From Anaerobium acetethylicum (GTDB lineage: Bacteria; Bacillota; Clostridia; Lachnospirales; Lachnospiraceae), in the NCBI RefSeq assembly GCF_900096945.1, contig NZ_FMKA01000014.1, positions 1 to 64,000 on the forward strand: a stretch of 64,000 nucleotides of DNA, read 5' to 3'. Position 1 is the first letter of the stretch. Every line of letters begins with the position of its first letter. Below are positions 18,401-25,860 of this stretch, piece by piece. The notes beneath the pieces are model-generated. The model had not been told where the DNA came from, made no database searches, and worked only from the letters and a program-made list of their open reading frames with translations. A program made the position numbers and the translations under genes.

Positions 18401-20577
18401 CAGTTGTAAATGCAAGACCGGCACTCAGCATCGGAGCGGCATCCACATGGGGAAATGCGGTTGTCAGCTATGACAAAGCAGAGCTGGAAAGGGCTGCGGC
18501 GCTGCTGCTGGAAGATTACGACAGCTTAAAGAACAGCGAAGGATATCAGTACGATGTCGTGACTGTACTCCAGCAGATCCTTTCAAACAGCGCCCAGGAA
18601 TATCAGAAGAAAATGGCAAGTGCGTTCAATGCAAAAGATGTGGCGGGTTTTGAAGCGCATGCAGGAACATTTATGAGCATCATCGATAAGATGGAAGAAG
18701 TGACCAGTGCAAATGAATACTATCTGTTAGGAAGATGGGTGGAGCAGGCGAAATCACTTGGAACAAATGCTGACGACTTTTCAAAAGAATTGTATGAATT
18801 CAATGCGAAAGCCCTCGTAACTACATGGGGATCTTTCAATCAGGCAGAGACCGGCGGGCTGAAGGATTATTCCAATCGCCAGTGGTCCGGCCTGATCAAG
18901 GATTTCTACAAAATAAGATGGCAGCGCTGGATCAATGCAAGAACAAACGAACTCAAAGGCGCGGCTTATGAATCAAGCATCAACTGGTTCCAGTGGGAGT
19001 GGGAATGGGTAAGAAGCAATTCAGCACAAGGATATACCACGGCTCCGGCAGTAACAGAGCTGAGCGCACTTGGAGCAGAGGTTCTTGAACAATACGGAAT
19101 ACCAAAAAATCCTGCAGCAAATGCCGCGTATGACCTGGCATTAGCAGGCATGACGGCAACAGCCGGAAGTGAACAGGCACCTGGCACAAATAATGCAGAA
19201 GGGCCGGCAAAAAATGTTCTGGACAATGACAACAGTACAATCTGGCATAGCGCATGGAGCGGCGCAGACAGAAATAACTTATGGATCGATATCAGCTTAG
19301 GAGAAAGCAAAACCGTGAATGGTCTGCGCATGCTCCCAAGAAACGGCGGAGGAAACGGAGTCATCACCCAGTATCAGATCCAGGTAAGCAATGACAACGG
19401 AGCAACTTATCAGGAAGCCGCTGCAGGCAGCTGGGTAAATGATGCCAGCTGGAAGTGGGTACAGTTTGATGAAACGGAGGCTACAAACGTCAGACTGTAT
19501 GCGGTGAATTCCTATTCAAATCAAAGCGGAAAGAATTTTGCCTCGGCAGCTGAAATCAGAATTACGGCGCCTCCAAAAGCAGAACGCGCAGTTACAGGAG
19601 TAACGCTTGACACCGCTGCAAAGACCATGACAGCTGCAGGAGAGACCTTCCAGCTGACAGCAACAGTTACGCCTGCAGATGCGGCGAACAAAAATGTCAC
19701 CTGGATATCTGCAAACACAGCAGTGGCAACCGTAAGCGCTACGGGCCTGGTAACAGCAGTGTCCGACGGAACAGCAGTTATTGAAGCGGTTACAGAAGAC
19801 GGAAGCAAAAAAGCAACATGCACGGTAACAGTTGCTGTTAAAAAGCTGACTCCCACAGAAAGCTTTATTCAGAGGCTCTACAGCAAAGTATTCGGAAGAG
19901 CAGCAGACGATGACGGAATGGGCTATTATACGGAACTGCTTGCCAGTGGCGAAAGAACCGGTGCAGAGGTGGGACGTGGATTTATAGACAGTCCTGAATT
20001 TGCTGAAAGGGCACTCAGCAATGCGGACTATGTGGAAGTCCTTTACAGTACTTTTATGAACCGCGCATCAGATGAAGGCGGAAAAGCATACTGGCTGAAC
20101 TTCCTGGACAACGGCGTATCAAGGGATTTTGTATTCAAAGGATTCGTTGAGTCAGCAGAATTCACGGAAATCTGTGCTTCTTACGGAATCAGCAGGGGAA
20201 GTGTGGAGCTGGTAAAATACATGGACAAAAATCCTGCCCTGACCATGTTCACGAACCGTCTCTATGCGGAAGCGTTAGGAAGAGCGGGTGAGGAAGAAGG
20301 CCTTGAATACTATACAAAAGAGATCACACTCGGAAATGTGACTCCTGTACAGGCAGCGAAGAACTTTATATTCTCATCGGAATTTGAAGACAAAAAGCTT
20401 GGAAATGAAGCCTATGTAAAAGTGCTGTACAAGACCTTTATGGGAAGGGAATATGACGTGGCAGGCCTGGAATATCACCTGGACAGGATGCGCAGAGGCA
20501 CGACCCGCGAAGAGATCCTCATGGGATTTGCAGATTCGCCGGAATTCGAAACTATTATGAGTACATTTGGCCTGTAA
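15412..20577 (+). CDS. Secreted GH89 alpha-N-acetylglucosaminidase with discoidin, BIG2 and DUF4214 modules
   Basis: A 1721-residue exo-enzyme removing terminal alpha-GlcNAc, for example from mucin O-glycans. I chose GTG 15412, eight bases after AAGGAGAGGG; a TTG at 15391 would overlap that site. Signal peptide is ~1-41 (...LALPAKAEA). Discoidin/F5-8C-like CBM32 modules lie at ~47-187, ~195-335 and ~345-475, then the NAGLU N-terminal (~495-600), TIM-barrel (~610-940) and C-terminal domains (~945-1235). The catalytic glutamates by comparison with human NAGLU are in DPFHEGG (E792) and LDLYAEKTPHY (E856). A fourth discoidin module (~1237-1387), a BIG2 Ig-like fold (~1390-1475) and two or three DUF4214 repeats (~1480-1721) follow. 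There is no LPXTG anchor or transmembrane tail, so release or DUF4214-mediated surface attachment is likely. Transcription is controlled by the RAT leader. Confidence 0.93.
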   Translation: MKKRIEKKRKGPKSIGKQVLSVFLSLSIAIGGLALPAKAEAQEALVNIAPDATAGTSDGAYGGSVIQNVNDGNASTQWQTAGVWPSTAVLQLDGSHNISKVVVKIGGAPGEELKRSVNVTVRYAQNGITSDLITFGTRRNPVNADAELTVDIPVSASHVYVSLSEPQDTTTATPGFWPVIREIEVYEKQDVSLSAYSNIANEAAVSTTGSSNGSEANLTDGNTGTLYKFHDAAMSSEKEILLSYGSPRAMDAFGIAFENVGAADSIDFAFRYSILARNGSGEYDTIVANAAANRTAQSSQQYKFIEKTYSEVKILMHSCTTNGGTSYGWPAVAEFEIYGSAEAADDSRSIAWNKPVHASSGKSLAQNVTDGSVTSSWRGSYYPAYVDIDLEKNYNLNTVEVFTPEIGYSQYTIYTSMDGRDFDKLAEKTGRESASPETGEVYQADGKEARIVRVYLEYNSKETAAVINEVRVTGTESTTPVQETPPVNTAQFSDTDYAVNAMVTDAETYSEVNGIIERRLGAEYKNWFTLELAENPKAGHDYDYYELSMTEGKVHVKGNDGVSLATGINHYLKYYCNVNVSQVGDQVTMPVAIPAIDGTVFKETKAEVRYSYNYCTLSYSMAFWGEQEWRNELDWLALNGVNVVLDATGQEEVWRRFLGKLGYEHEDIKDFIAGPAYYAWAYMANLSGFGGPVHDSWFEERTELARKNQEIMRNLGMQPVLQGYSGMVPTDIQDYDPDAQIIQQGTWCSFQRPAMLVTTSATFDQYAAMFYECQTEVYGATSDYYATDPFHEGGRTGSMSSTDISKEVLTSMLSADKDAVWIIQAWQGNPTTALLNGLDAVANGSQHALILDLYAEKTPHYAQTGSSYGDTDEFDDTPWLFCMLNNFGGRLGLHGHLDNLANNIPAAFNRSEQIAGIGITPEASVNNPVLYDFLFETVWQSDATQNMEAVNLDTWLKDYAKRRYGAESESAYEAWLILQDTVYKSSLNNLGQGAPESVVNARPALSIGAASTWGNAVVSYDKAELERAAALLLEDYDSLKNSEGYQYDVVTVLQQILSNSAQEYQKKMASAFNAKDVAGFEAHAGTFMSIIDKMEEVTSANEYYLLGRWVEQAKSLGTNADDFSKELYEFNAKALVTTWGSFNQAETGGLKDYSNRQWSGLIKDFYKIRWQRWINARTNELKGAAYESSINWFQWEWEWVRSNSAQGYTTAPAVTELSALGAEVLEQYGIPKNPAANAAYDLALAGMTATAGSEQAPGTNNAEGPAKNVLDNDNSTIWHSAWSGADRNNLWIDISLGESKTVNGLRMLPRNGGGNGVITQYQIQVSNDNGATYQEAAAGSWVNDASWKWVQFDETEATNVRLYAVNSYSNQSGKNFASAAEIRITAPPKAERAVTGVTLDTAAKTMTAAGETFQLTATVTPADAANKNVTWISANTAVATVSATGLVTAVSDGTAVIEAVTEDGSKKATCTVTVAVKKLTPTESFIQRLYSKVFGRAADDDGMGYYTELLASGERTGAEVGRGFIDSPEFAERALSNADYVEVLYSTFMNRASDEGGKAYWLNFLDNGVSRDFVFKGFVESAEFTEICASYGISRGSVELVKYMDKNPALTMFTNRLYAEALGRAGEEEGLEYYTKEITLGNVTPVQAAKNFIFSSEFEDKKLGNEAYVKVLYKTFMGREYDVAGLEYHLDRMRRGTTREEILMGFADSPEFETIMSTFGL

Positions 20578-20589
20578 GCCTGAAGGCCT

Positions 20590-20631
20590 GGTACCTGACA
20601 CCATAAACTGCAGTTTATGGTGTCAGGTACC
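20590..20631. repeat. 42-bp palindrome, copy 4
   Basis: Perfect copy, 12 bp after the GH89 stop. This is the last one in the window, so the family spans only the first 20.6 kb here. Confidence 0.97.
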
Positions 20632-20698
20632 AGTAGGTATGTCGAGTTATAGTTAAAATATTAACCGTAACTTGACTTTTTAAGAGAAAAAGATTAAT

Positions 20699-20989
20699 AT
20701 GTTATCTATGAATAAATTTAAGTTTTTAAGATCCCCTAATGATCTGAATATGGAAATTGCAAATAGAATGAGTGTCAGGAGAAAGGAGAAGAAAATAACA
20801 CAGGTACAGCTTGCTGATTCTTCCAATGTGAGCTTGGGCTCCGTTAAGAGATTCGAGCGTACCGGAGAGATATCATTATCCTCACTTATTAAAATTGCAT
20901 TTGCCCTGGGATGTGAAAATGATTTTGATGAATTGTTTTCTAAGAAGGGATATTCATCCATTCAGGAGGTAATTGATGAACAAAAATAA
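20699..20989 (+). CDS. XRE-family (HipB-like) helix-turn-helix regulator
   Basis: A 96-residue protein (or 93 from ATG 20708). Residues ~20-75 form an XRE HTH (MSVRRKEKKITQVQLADSSN, then VSLGSVKRFER) and the tail FDELFSKKGYSSIQEV matches the C-terminal linker of HipB-type antitoxin/regulators, which normally precede a hipA kinase gene. No hipA follows; a terminator comes 17 bp later. It may be an orphan antitoxin, or a regulator of distant genes. The ribosome site is weak (AAGAGAAAAAG), and TTGACT (20672) with TTAATA (around 20694) suggests a promoter very close to the start. Confidence 0.75.
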   Translation: MLSMNKFKFLRSPNDLNMEIANRMSVRRKEKKITQVQLADSSNVSLGSVKRFERTGEISLSSLIKIAFALGCENDFDELFSKKGYSSIQEVIDEQK

Positions 20990-21006
20990 ATCGCTAAGTG
21001 TAATGT

Positions 21007-21064
21007 AAAGAAGGAACCAGTGTTCGAAATGACGATTTCACACTGTTTCCTTCTTTGTTTTTTG
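21007..21064 (+). terminator. Rho-independent terminator after the HipB-like gene
   Basis: AAAGAAGGAACCAGTGT pairs with ACACTGTTTCCTTCTTT around a ~15-base loop, followed by GTTTTTTG. It separates the accessory region from the flagellar cluster. Confidence 0.9.
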
Positions 21065-21085
21065 TGCATTTAAACATAAGAAAAG

Positions 21086-21117
21086 CTATAATATAAATAG
21101 TAATAAAAACCGATAAA
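21086..21117 (+). promoter_or_regulatory. Possible sigma-28 promoter upstream of flgM
   Basis: CCGATAAA (21110-21117) matches the sigma-28 -10 element and is identical to the one before fliW (CCGATAAACA). The -35 region (CTATA around 21086) is a poor match to TAAA and too far away. The call rests on the -10 element and on the flagellar context. Confidence 0.4.
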
Positions 21118-21176
21118 CACTGTGAGGAAGTCAATAAGGGATAAAAATGAAGTGAAACAGGAAAGGGGAGGGAATT

Positions 21177-21455
21177 ATGCGCATTGAGGGATACAATCAG
21201 ATCAACAGCATCTACAAGACGGGACAGGTCAAGAAAATCGAAGCACCCGTTAAGACAGGAGCAACAGATCAGGTCCAGATTTCACAGGCGGGACGCGATT
21301 ACCAGATAGCCAAAAAAGCAGTTGCGGAGACACCGGACGTCAGGGAAGAGCTGGTGGACTCGGTAAAAGCCAAAATTGATGCAGGCACGTACAAGGTGAA
21401 TGCAGATGATTTTGCTTCAAAAGTAATCGAAAAGTACAAAAAGAACATGCTGTAA
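21177..21455 (+). CDS. flgM: Anti-sigma-28 factor FlgM
   Basis: A 92-residue FlgM. In the family it holds sigma-28 (SigD/FliA) inactive until the hook-basal body is complete, then is exported or degraded. The N-terminus is disordered (MRIEGYNQINSIYKTG) and the C-terminal half carries the sigma-binding helices (DVREELVDSVKAKI, then GTYKVNADDFASKVIEKY), typical of Bacillota FlgM. GGGGAGGG lies seven bases upstream. It is the first gene of flgM-flgN-flgK-flgK2-flgL, the usual late operon. Confidence 0.93.
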   Translation: MRIEGYNQINSIYKTGQVKKIEAPVKTGATDQVQISQAGRDYQIAKKAVAETPDVREELVDSVKAKIDAGTYKVNADDFASKVIEKYKKNML

Positions 21456-21470
21456 CAGCATGCAAACCTG

Positions 21471-21499
21471 ACCGGCAGCCTGAAAAGCAGGCTGCCGGT
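21471..21499 (+). terminator. Strong hairpin between flgM and flgN (attenuator-like)
   Basis: ACCGGCAGCCTG pairs perfectly with CAGGCTGCCGGT around AAAAG. No U-run follows (GTGGG), so it is more likely to stabilise or partly attenuate the mRNA than to end it. Confidence 0.5.
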
Positions 21500-21556
21500 T
21501 GTGGGAAAATAGAGAAAAGAGATAATAAAAGCACACAGAGAAATGAGGTATGAAAA

Positions 21557-22072
21557 GTGGCCAGCCTGATGGAAGAATTGATGGATGTATTAGAAAAGGA
21601 AAGTGCTGAGTATGAAGTTCTGCTGGCCCTTTCGACAGAGAAGACGCCTGCAATCGTCTCGGGCGATATACCGGCGCTTCAGACGATCACCGACAGGGAA
21701 CAGACCGTCGTGTCGAACATAGGCGGCCTGGAACGGAAGCGCGAGGAGATTGTAAAAGATATGGCGATTGTCCTGAACAGGGACAGGGGCAGCCTCAGGA
21801 TTAAGAATATTATACAATTTTTGGAAAACAGGCCCGAAGAGCAGAAGCGTCTTGCCATAGTGCATGACCGGCTCAGCACTGCGGTCAGGGGAATGGTGAA
21901 GATCAACGAACAGAACAGGATGTTGATTGCCCATTCCATGGAAATGATAGAATTTGACTTGAATCTCTTCAGGAGCATGCGACAGGCTCCTGAAGTTGCA
22001 AACTATACACGCGGCGCAAACAATGCGGCCGTGCTTACAGGCAGCAGGGGAAGTTTCGACACGAAACAGTAG
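21557..22072 (+). CDS. flgN: Flagellar export chaperone FlgN
   Basis: A 171-residue, almost wholly helical protein starting with GTG 21557 (GAGGT ahead). Its position directly before flgK and the N-terminal helix pattern (LMEELMDVLEKESAEYEVLL) fit FlgN, the chaperone that keeps the hook-associated proteins FlgK and FlgL soluble and delivers them to the export gate. The length is slightly above the usual 140-160. The C-terminal ~30 residues are likely disordered. Confidence 0.85.
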   Translation: MASLMEELMDVLEKESAEYEVLLALSTEKTPAIVSGDIPALQTITDREQTVVSNIGGLERKREEIVKDMAIVLNRDRGSLRIKNIIQFLENRPEEQKRLAIVHDRLSTAVRGMVKINEQNRMLIAHSMEMIEFDLNLFRSMRQAPEVANYTRGANNAAVLTGSRGSFDTKQ

Positions 22073-22089
22073 GAAAATGAGGTAGCATA

Positions 22090-23838
22090 ATGGCAGGAAT
22101 GGGAAGTTTATATACAGGATTATCAGGCATCCAGGCAGGACAGAATGCCCTGAACACAACTGCGCATAATCTGGCGAATGTGAATACGACGGGATACGTG
22201 CGGCAGCAGGTGCTTCAGGGAGATGCGGAATATTTCCGTGCAGGAGAAGCCTCCATCAGCAGGATGCAGGCAGGAATCGGCGTAACCACTGAGGACATCA
22301 GGCAGGTAAGGGACTTCTTCCTGGACAAGGCATACAGGACAGAATCCGGCAGGCAGAGCTTTTATGAAACCGGGTACAGCGTCATCGAGGAAGTAGAGAC
22401 GCTTTTTGGTGAGCTGGAGGGCGTTGCGTTCCAGGGGGCCATGACGGACCTTCGGAATGCCATCTCGGAGCTGGCGAAAGACCCTGCGTCAACAGTGAAC
22501 AGGAGCCTTCTGAAGCAGAAAGCGGTGTCCTTCATCGAGCGGGCAGCTGCAGTGACGGAAGGCCTTTCCTTTTATCAGGAGAACCTTGACGTCCAGGCAA
22601 AAGAGACGATTGCCAGGATAAATGAGCTTGGAAGTACGATCAACAGCCTCAACGGGCAGATCCTGAAAATCGAGGCAGGACGGGTCGAAAATGCAAACGA
22701 TTTGCGGGATGCAAGGAACAGCGCCCTGGATGAACTCAGCACGCTCATAAAGACCGAATACAAGGAGGATGAAAATGGACTTGTAACGGTAAACGCTGAG
22801 GGAGTCCAGTTTGTGACCAAGGATTCTGTATACATGATGGAGGCTGCAGAAGATCCGGCTACAGGGTTCGTGGAACCGACCTGGCCACATCTGAAAGGAG
22901 CCAGGGTATTCGATCTTGAAAGCGGATGCTTTTCAGGCAACAACTCTGATATAGGCGGTCTGAAGTCCCTGATCCTTGCAAGGGGAATAAAGGAAGGAAA
23001 CTATACGGATATCCCCGCTGCGCCTGACCGGGCGGATTACGCATCAGGAGCGGAATATGAGGCAGCCCTGACCCAGTATACAAAAGACAGGGATTACTAT
23101 AACAGCAGCGTAGAGGCTTCCATACTCATGAATACCATGGCCGAATTCGACCAGCTCATCCACGGAATCGTAACGGGAATCAACGATGTTCTCTGTCCGA
23201 ATACGGAAATTGAGGGAACGATCGATGGCGTCACCGGCACCTTTACTGTCCTTGATGAGGAAAAGGCCTCCTATGAGAGCGATGGGACCGTCATGGGAAC
23301 AGAACTTTTTTCCAGGAGCGGCGTGGACAGATATGAACTGAAATCCCTCACTCTGGCCGATGGAACGACCAGGGAGGTTTATTTATACAGGCAGGAAGAC
23401 CCAGGCGACATTCCGTCGCTCTACAGCGTCAAGAACCTGGAGGTAAATCCGGCGGTCCTGAAAGATATAGGGAAACTCCCGCTGACAACAGCAGAAGGCG
23501 ATGTGGATTACGACAAGGCCGGGGCGTTAGAGGACATCTGGAGAAAAGATTTTGCATCCCTCAACCCGAATACCCAGGTCGTGAATACGTTCGGAACCTA
23601 CTACAACAGCCTTGTGTCGGCCATCGCAAACGAAGGCTCCGTATACAGGAGCGTTTCAGAGGCGGAAAGGACAACAATCCAGGAACTGCAGAACCAGAGG
23701 CAGTCGGTGGCGGGTGTTTCCTCTGATGAGGAGCTGGCCAACATGATCAAATACCAGAACGCATACAATGCATCGTCGAGATATATGAACGTTGTCAGCG
23801 AAATGCTCGAGCAGATCGTGAGCAGTCTGGGTGCATAA
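22090..23838 (+). CDS. flgK: Flagellar hook-associated protein 1, FlgK (first copy)
   Basis: A 582-residue hook-filament junction protein. The N-terminal flagellar rod/hook signature is clear (SGIQAGQNALNTTAHNLANV, then NTTGYVRQQV), and the C-terminal D0 helix has the usual YQNAYNASSRYMNVVSEM. The middle, variable domain includes a ~30-residue aspartate/tyrosine-rich stretch (PAAPDRADYASGAEYEAAL). The gene starts 17 bp after flgN with GAGGT upstream, and a FlgK paralogue follows after 29 bp. Confidence 0.93.
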   Translation: MAGMGSLYTGLSGIQAGQNALNTTAHNLANVNTTGYVRQQVLQGDAEYFRAGEASISRMQAGIGVTTEDIRQVRDFFLDKAYRTESGRQSFYETGYSVIEEVETLFGELEGVAFQGAMTDLRNAISELAKDPASTVNRSLLKQKAVSFIERAAAVTEGLSFYQENLDVQAKETIARINELGSTINSLNGQILKIEAGRVENANDLRDARNSALDELSTLIKTEYKEDENGLVTVNAEGVQFVTKDSVYMMEAAEDPATGFVEPTWPHLKGARVFDLESGCFSGNNSDIGGLKSLILARGIKEGNYTDIPAAPDRADYASGAEYEAALTQYTKDRDYYNSSVEASILMNTMAEFDQLIHGIVTGINDVLCPNTEIEGTIDGVTGTFTVLDEEKASYESDGTVMGTELFSRSGVDRYELKSLTLADGTTREVYLYRQEDPGDIPSLYSVKNLEVNPAVLKDIGKLPLTTAEGDVDYDKAGALEDIWRKDFASLNPNTQVVNTFGTYYNSLVSAIANEGSVYRSVSEAERTTIQELQNQRQSVAGVSSDEELANMIKYQNAYNASSRYMNVVSEMLEQIVSSLGA

Positions 23839-23867
23839 AACACCACGAGAGAAAGAGAGGAAAGAAG

Positions 23868-25715
23868 ATGGCATCTACATTTTTCGGACTTAATATTGCA
23901 TCTTCAGGCCTGTATACCTACCAGACAGCCTTAAATACCACAGGAAACAATATAGCGAACGTGCAGACTGAAGGCTACACCAGGCAGGAGGCGGTGCAGA
24001 AGGCATCGGAAGCCATCCGTACCAGCCAGAAATACGGGACCCTTGGTTCGGGAGTTGAGACCACGGAAATCAGGCAGATCAGGAACCTTTATTATGACGT
24101 GAAATACTGGAACAACAGCACGAGCCTGGGCGAATATTCCACAAAATCCTATTACATGGCCCAGATCGAGGACTATTTCGAAGAGGTGAATAAGGACGGC
24201 TTCACGGCGGCCTTTGACGAGATGTTCAACAGCCTGGAGGAAGTGAGCAAAAATGCTTCCGATGTATCGGTGCGGAACCAGTTCATCAATTCCGCAGAGA
24301 CCCTGGCGGAATATTTCAACAGTCTTTCCACCGGACTGGGGAACATACAGAAAGACTGCAATGAAGAAATCAAAAACAAGGTGAGCCAGATCAATACCTT
24401 TGCCCAGGAAATCGCATCCCTCAACAAGCAGATCAATGTCGTGGAGCTTACCGGGGAAAATGCCAACGACCTGAGGGACCAGAGAGCCCTTCTCGCAGAC
24501 AGGATTTCCGAAATCGTTCCCATTGAAGTGAAAGAAGGGCGCATGGCGGAAAGCAGTCCGGGCGTCGGGGAAACGGGCGCAACGACCTACGAAATCACCA
24601 TATCGGGACAGTCTCTTGTGGACACCTTCGAATACAACACCCTGGAGACAGTTCCAAGGGAGACACGGGTGAACCAGTCGGACATGGACGGCCTTTACGA
24701 CATACAGTGGTCTAACGGCCTTGACTACAGCATGTCGGGAACCGGAGTGGGAGGCGGCCTGAAAGCCCTCACCGATATCCGTGACGGAAATAATGCAGAC
24801 AACTTCACCGGGAAGATAGGAGCTTTCGGCAGCGCTCCTGCTGAGGATGGACAGGCAGGGACTGTGACCACGGTCAGGATTGAAGGTACGGGATTCACGG
24901 ACATCAACAAGGCGACGCTTCCGGAAACAGGGACCATCGTGCTGAAGAACAAGGAATACACCTACAGCAGTTTTTCCTATGACAGCGCGTCGCAAACCTA
25001 TACCTTTACCCTGACGGAGACCGTTGACAACGCATCCCAGGCGGCAATGCAGGGACGTGATGCCAAAGTGGGCGAGGCCGTGGACTATCTCGGCATACCC
25101 TACTACATGTCCCAGCTGAACGAATTCGTAAGGGCATTTGCAGGAGAGTTCAACAAGATCCACCAGACCGGACAGGATCTGAACGGCAGCCAGGGCGGCA
25201 TTTTTTTCACAGGCGAGGATGCCCTGGACAGCACCAGGGAATATGGGCTGACTGTACAGGCGGGTGAAAATGGGACCACCTACAGCTCGAAGGATGACAG
25301 CCTTTACAGGCTGACTGCGGCAAATTTTACGGTTTCGGCAAAGCTGCTGGAGGATCCGAAGCTTCTTGCATCCACGACGGACCTCAGCCAGGGCATAAAC
25401 GGAAATGATGTCGTTGAAAAGCTTCTGAAGCTCAAAAGCGACACAGTCATGTTCCGCGGCGGATATGCCTCTGAATTCCTCCAGTCGGTACTTTCCGACA
25501 TAGCGGTGGATGCCCAGAAGGCAGACAGCTTCGAAGCGAATTATTCAAATATATCAAAATCCATCGTGAAGCAGCGCCTTTCGGTTTCCGGCGTGGACAG
25601 CGATGAAGAGGCCCTCAACCTGGTAAAATACCAGAACGCATATAACCTCAATGCGAAAATGATAACGGTCATGAGCGAAATCTACGACAAGCTCATAAAT
25701 GAGACAGGCGTATAA
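23868..25715 (+). CDS. flgK: Second FlgK-type hook-associated protein
   Basis: A 615-residue paralogue of the preceding gene. The N-terminus (GLYTYQTALNTTGNNIANVQ, then TEGYTRQEAV) and the C-terminus (KYQNAYNLNAKMITVMSEIY) again carry the FlgK D0 signatures. The mid-region has no close resemblance to the first copy, so this is an old duplication rather than a recent one. GAGAGGAAAG precedes ATG 23868. Both copies have intact ends for hook assembly; they may assemble in turn at the junction or one may serve as a variant cap. Its stop abuts the first of the 41-bp repeats. Confidence 0.9.
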   Translation: MASTFFGLNIASSGLYTYQTALNTTGNNIANVQTEGYTRQEAVQKASEAIRTSQKYGTLGSGVETTEIRQIRNLYYDVKYWNNSTSLGEYSTKSYYMAQIEDYFEEVNKDGFTAAFDEMFNSLEEVSKNASDVSVRNQFINSAETLAEYFNSLSTGLGNIQKDCNEEIKNKVSQINTFAQEIASLNKQINVVELTGENANDLRDQRALLADRISEIVPIEVKEGRMAESSPGVGETGATTYEITISGQSLVDTFEYNTLETVPRETRVNQSDMDGLYDIQWSNGLDYSMSGTGVGGGLKALTDIRDGNNADNFTGKIGAFGSAPAEDGQAGTVTTVRIEGTGFTDINKATLPETGTIVLKNKEYTYSSFSYDSASQTYTFTLTETVDNASQAAMQGRDAKVGEAVDYLGIPYYMSQLNEFVRAFAGEFNKIHQTGQDLNGSQGGIFFTGEDALDSTREYGLTVQAGENGTTYSSKDDSLYRLTAANFTVSAKLLEDPKLLASTTDLSQGINGNDVVEKLLKLKSDTVMFRGGYASEFLQSVLSDIAVDAQKADSFEANYSNISKSIVKQRLSVSGVDSDEEALNLVKYQNAYNLNAKMITVMSEIYDKLINETGV

Positions 25716-25860
25716 GAGACTACAGAATGAGAATAACCAACGGGACTGGTATGTAGGAGACTACAGAATAAGAATAACCAACGGGACTGGTGTGTAGGAG
25801 ACTACAGAATAAGAATAACCAACGGGACTGGTGTATAGGAGGCAACATAATGAGAATAAC
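25716..25860 (+). repeat. 41-bp tandem repeat of the flgL translation-start region (three copies plus the real start)
   Basis: Units begin at 25716, 25757, 25798 and 25839, each at the same 41-bp step. The fourth is the genuine flgL ribosome site and start. The core is GAATAACCAACGG. At the position of the flgL ATG, copy 1 keeps ATG (25727) and encodes a nine-residue peptide MRITNGTGM before TAG; copies 2 and 3 have ATA at 25768 and 25809. Copies 2 and 3 keep a GGAG eight bases upstream, while copy 1 has only AGAG. Confidence 0.95.

Noticed and set aside
23931-25163. 410-residue minus-strand frame opposite the second flgK
   Set aside because: It is a shadow of the G/C-rich codon pattern of flgK, without a ribosome site or family resemblance. 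The same holds for 25802-26875 on the minus strand.
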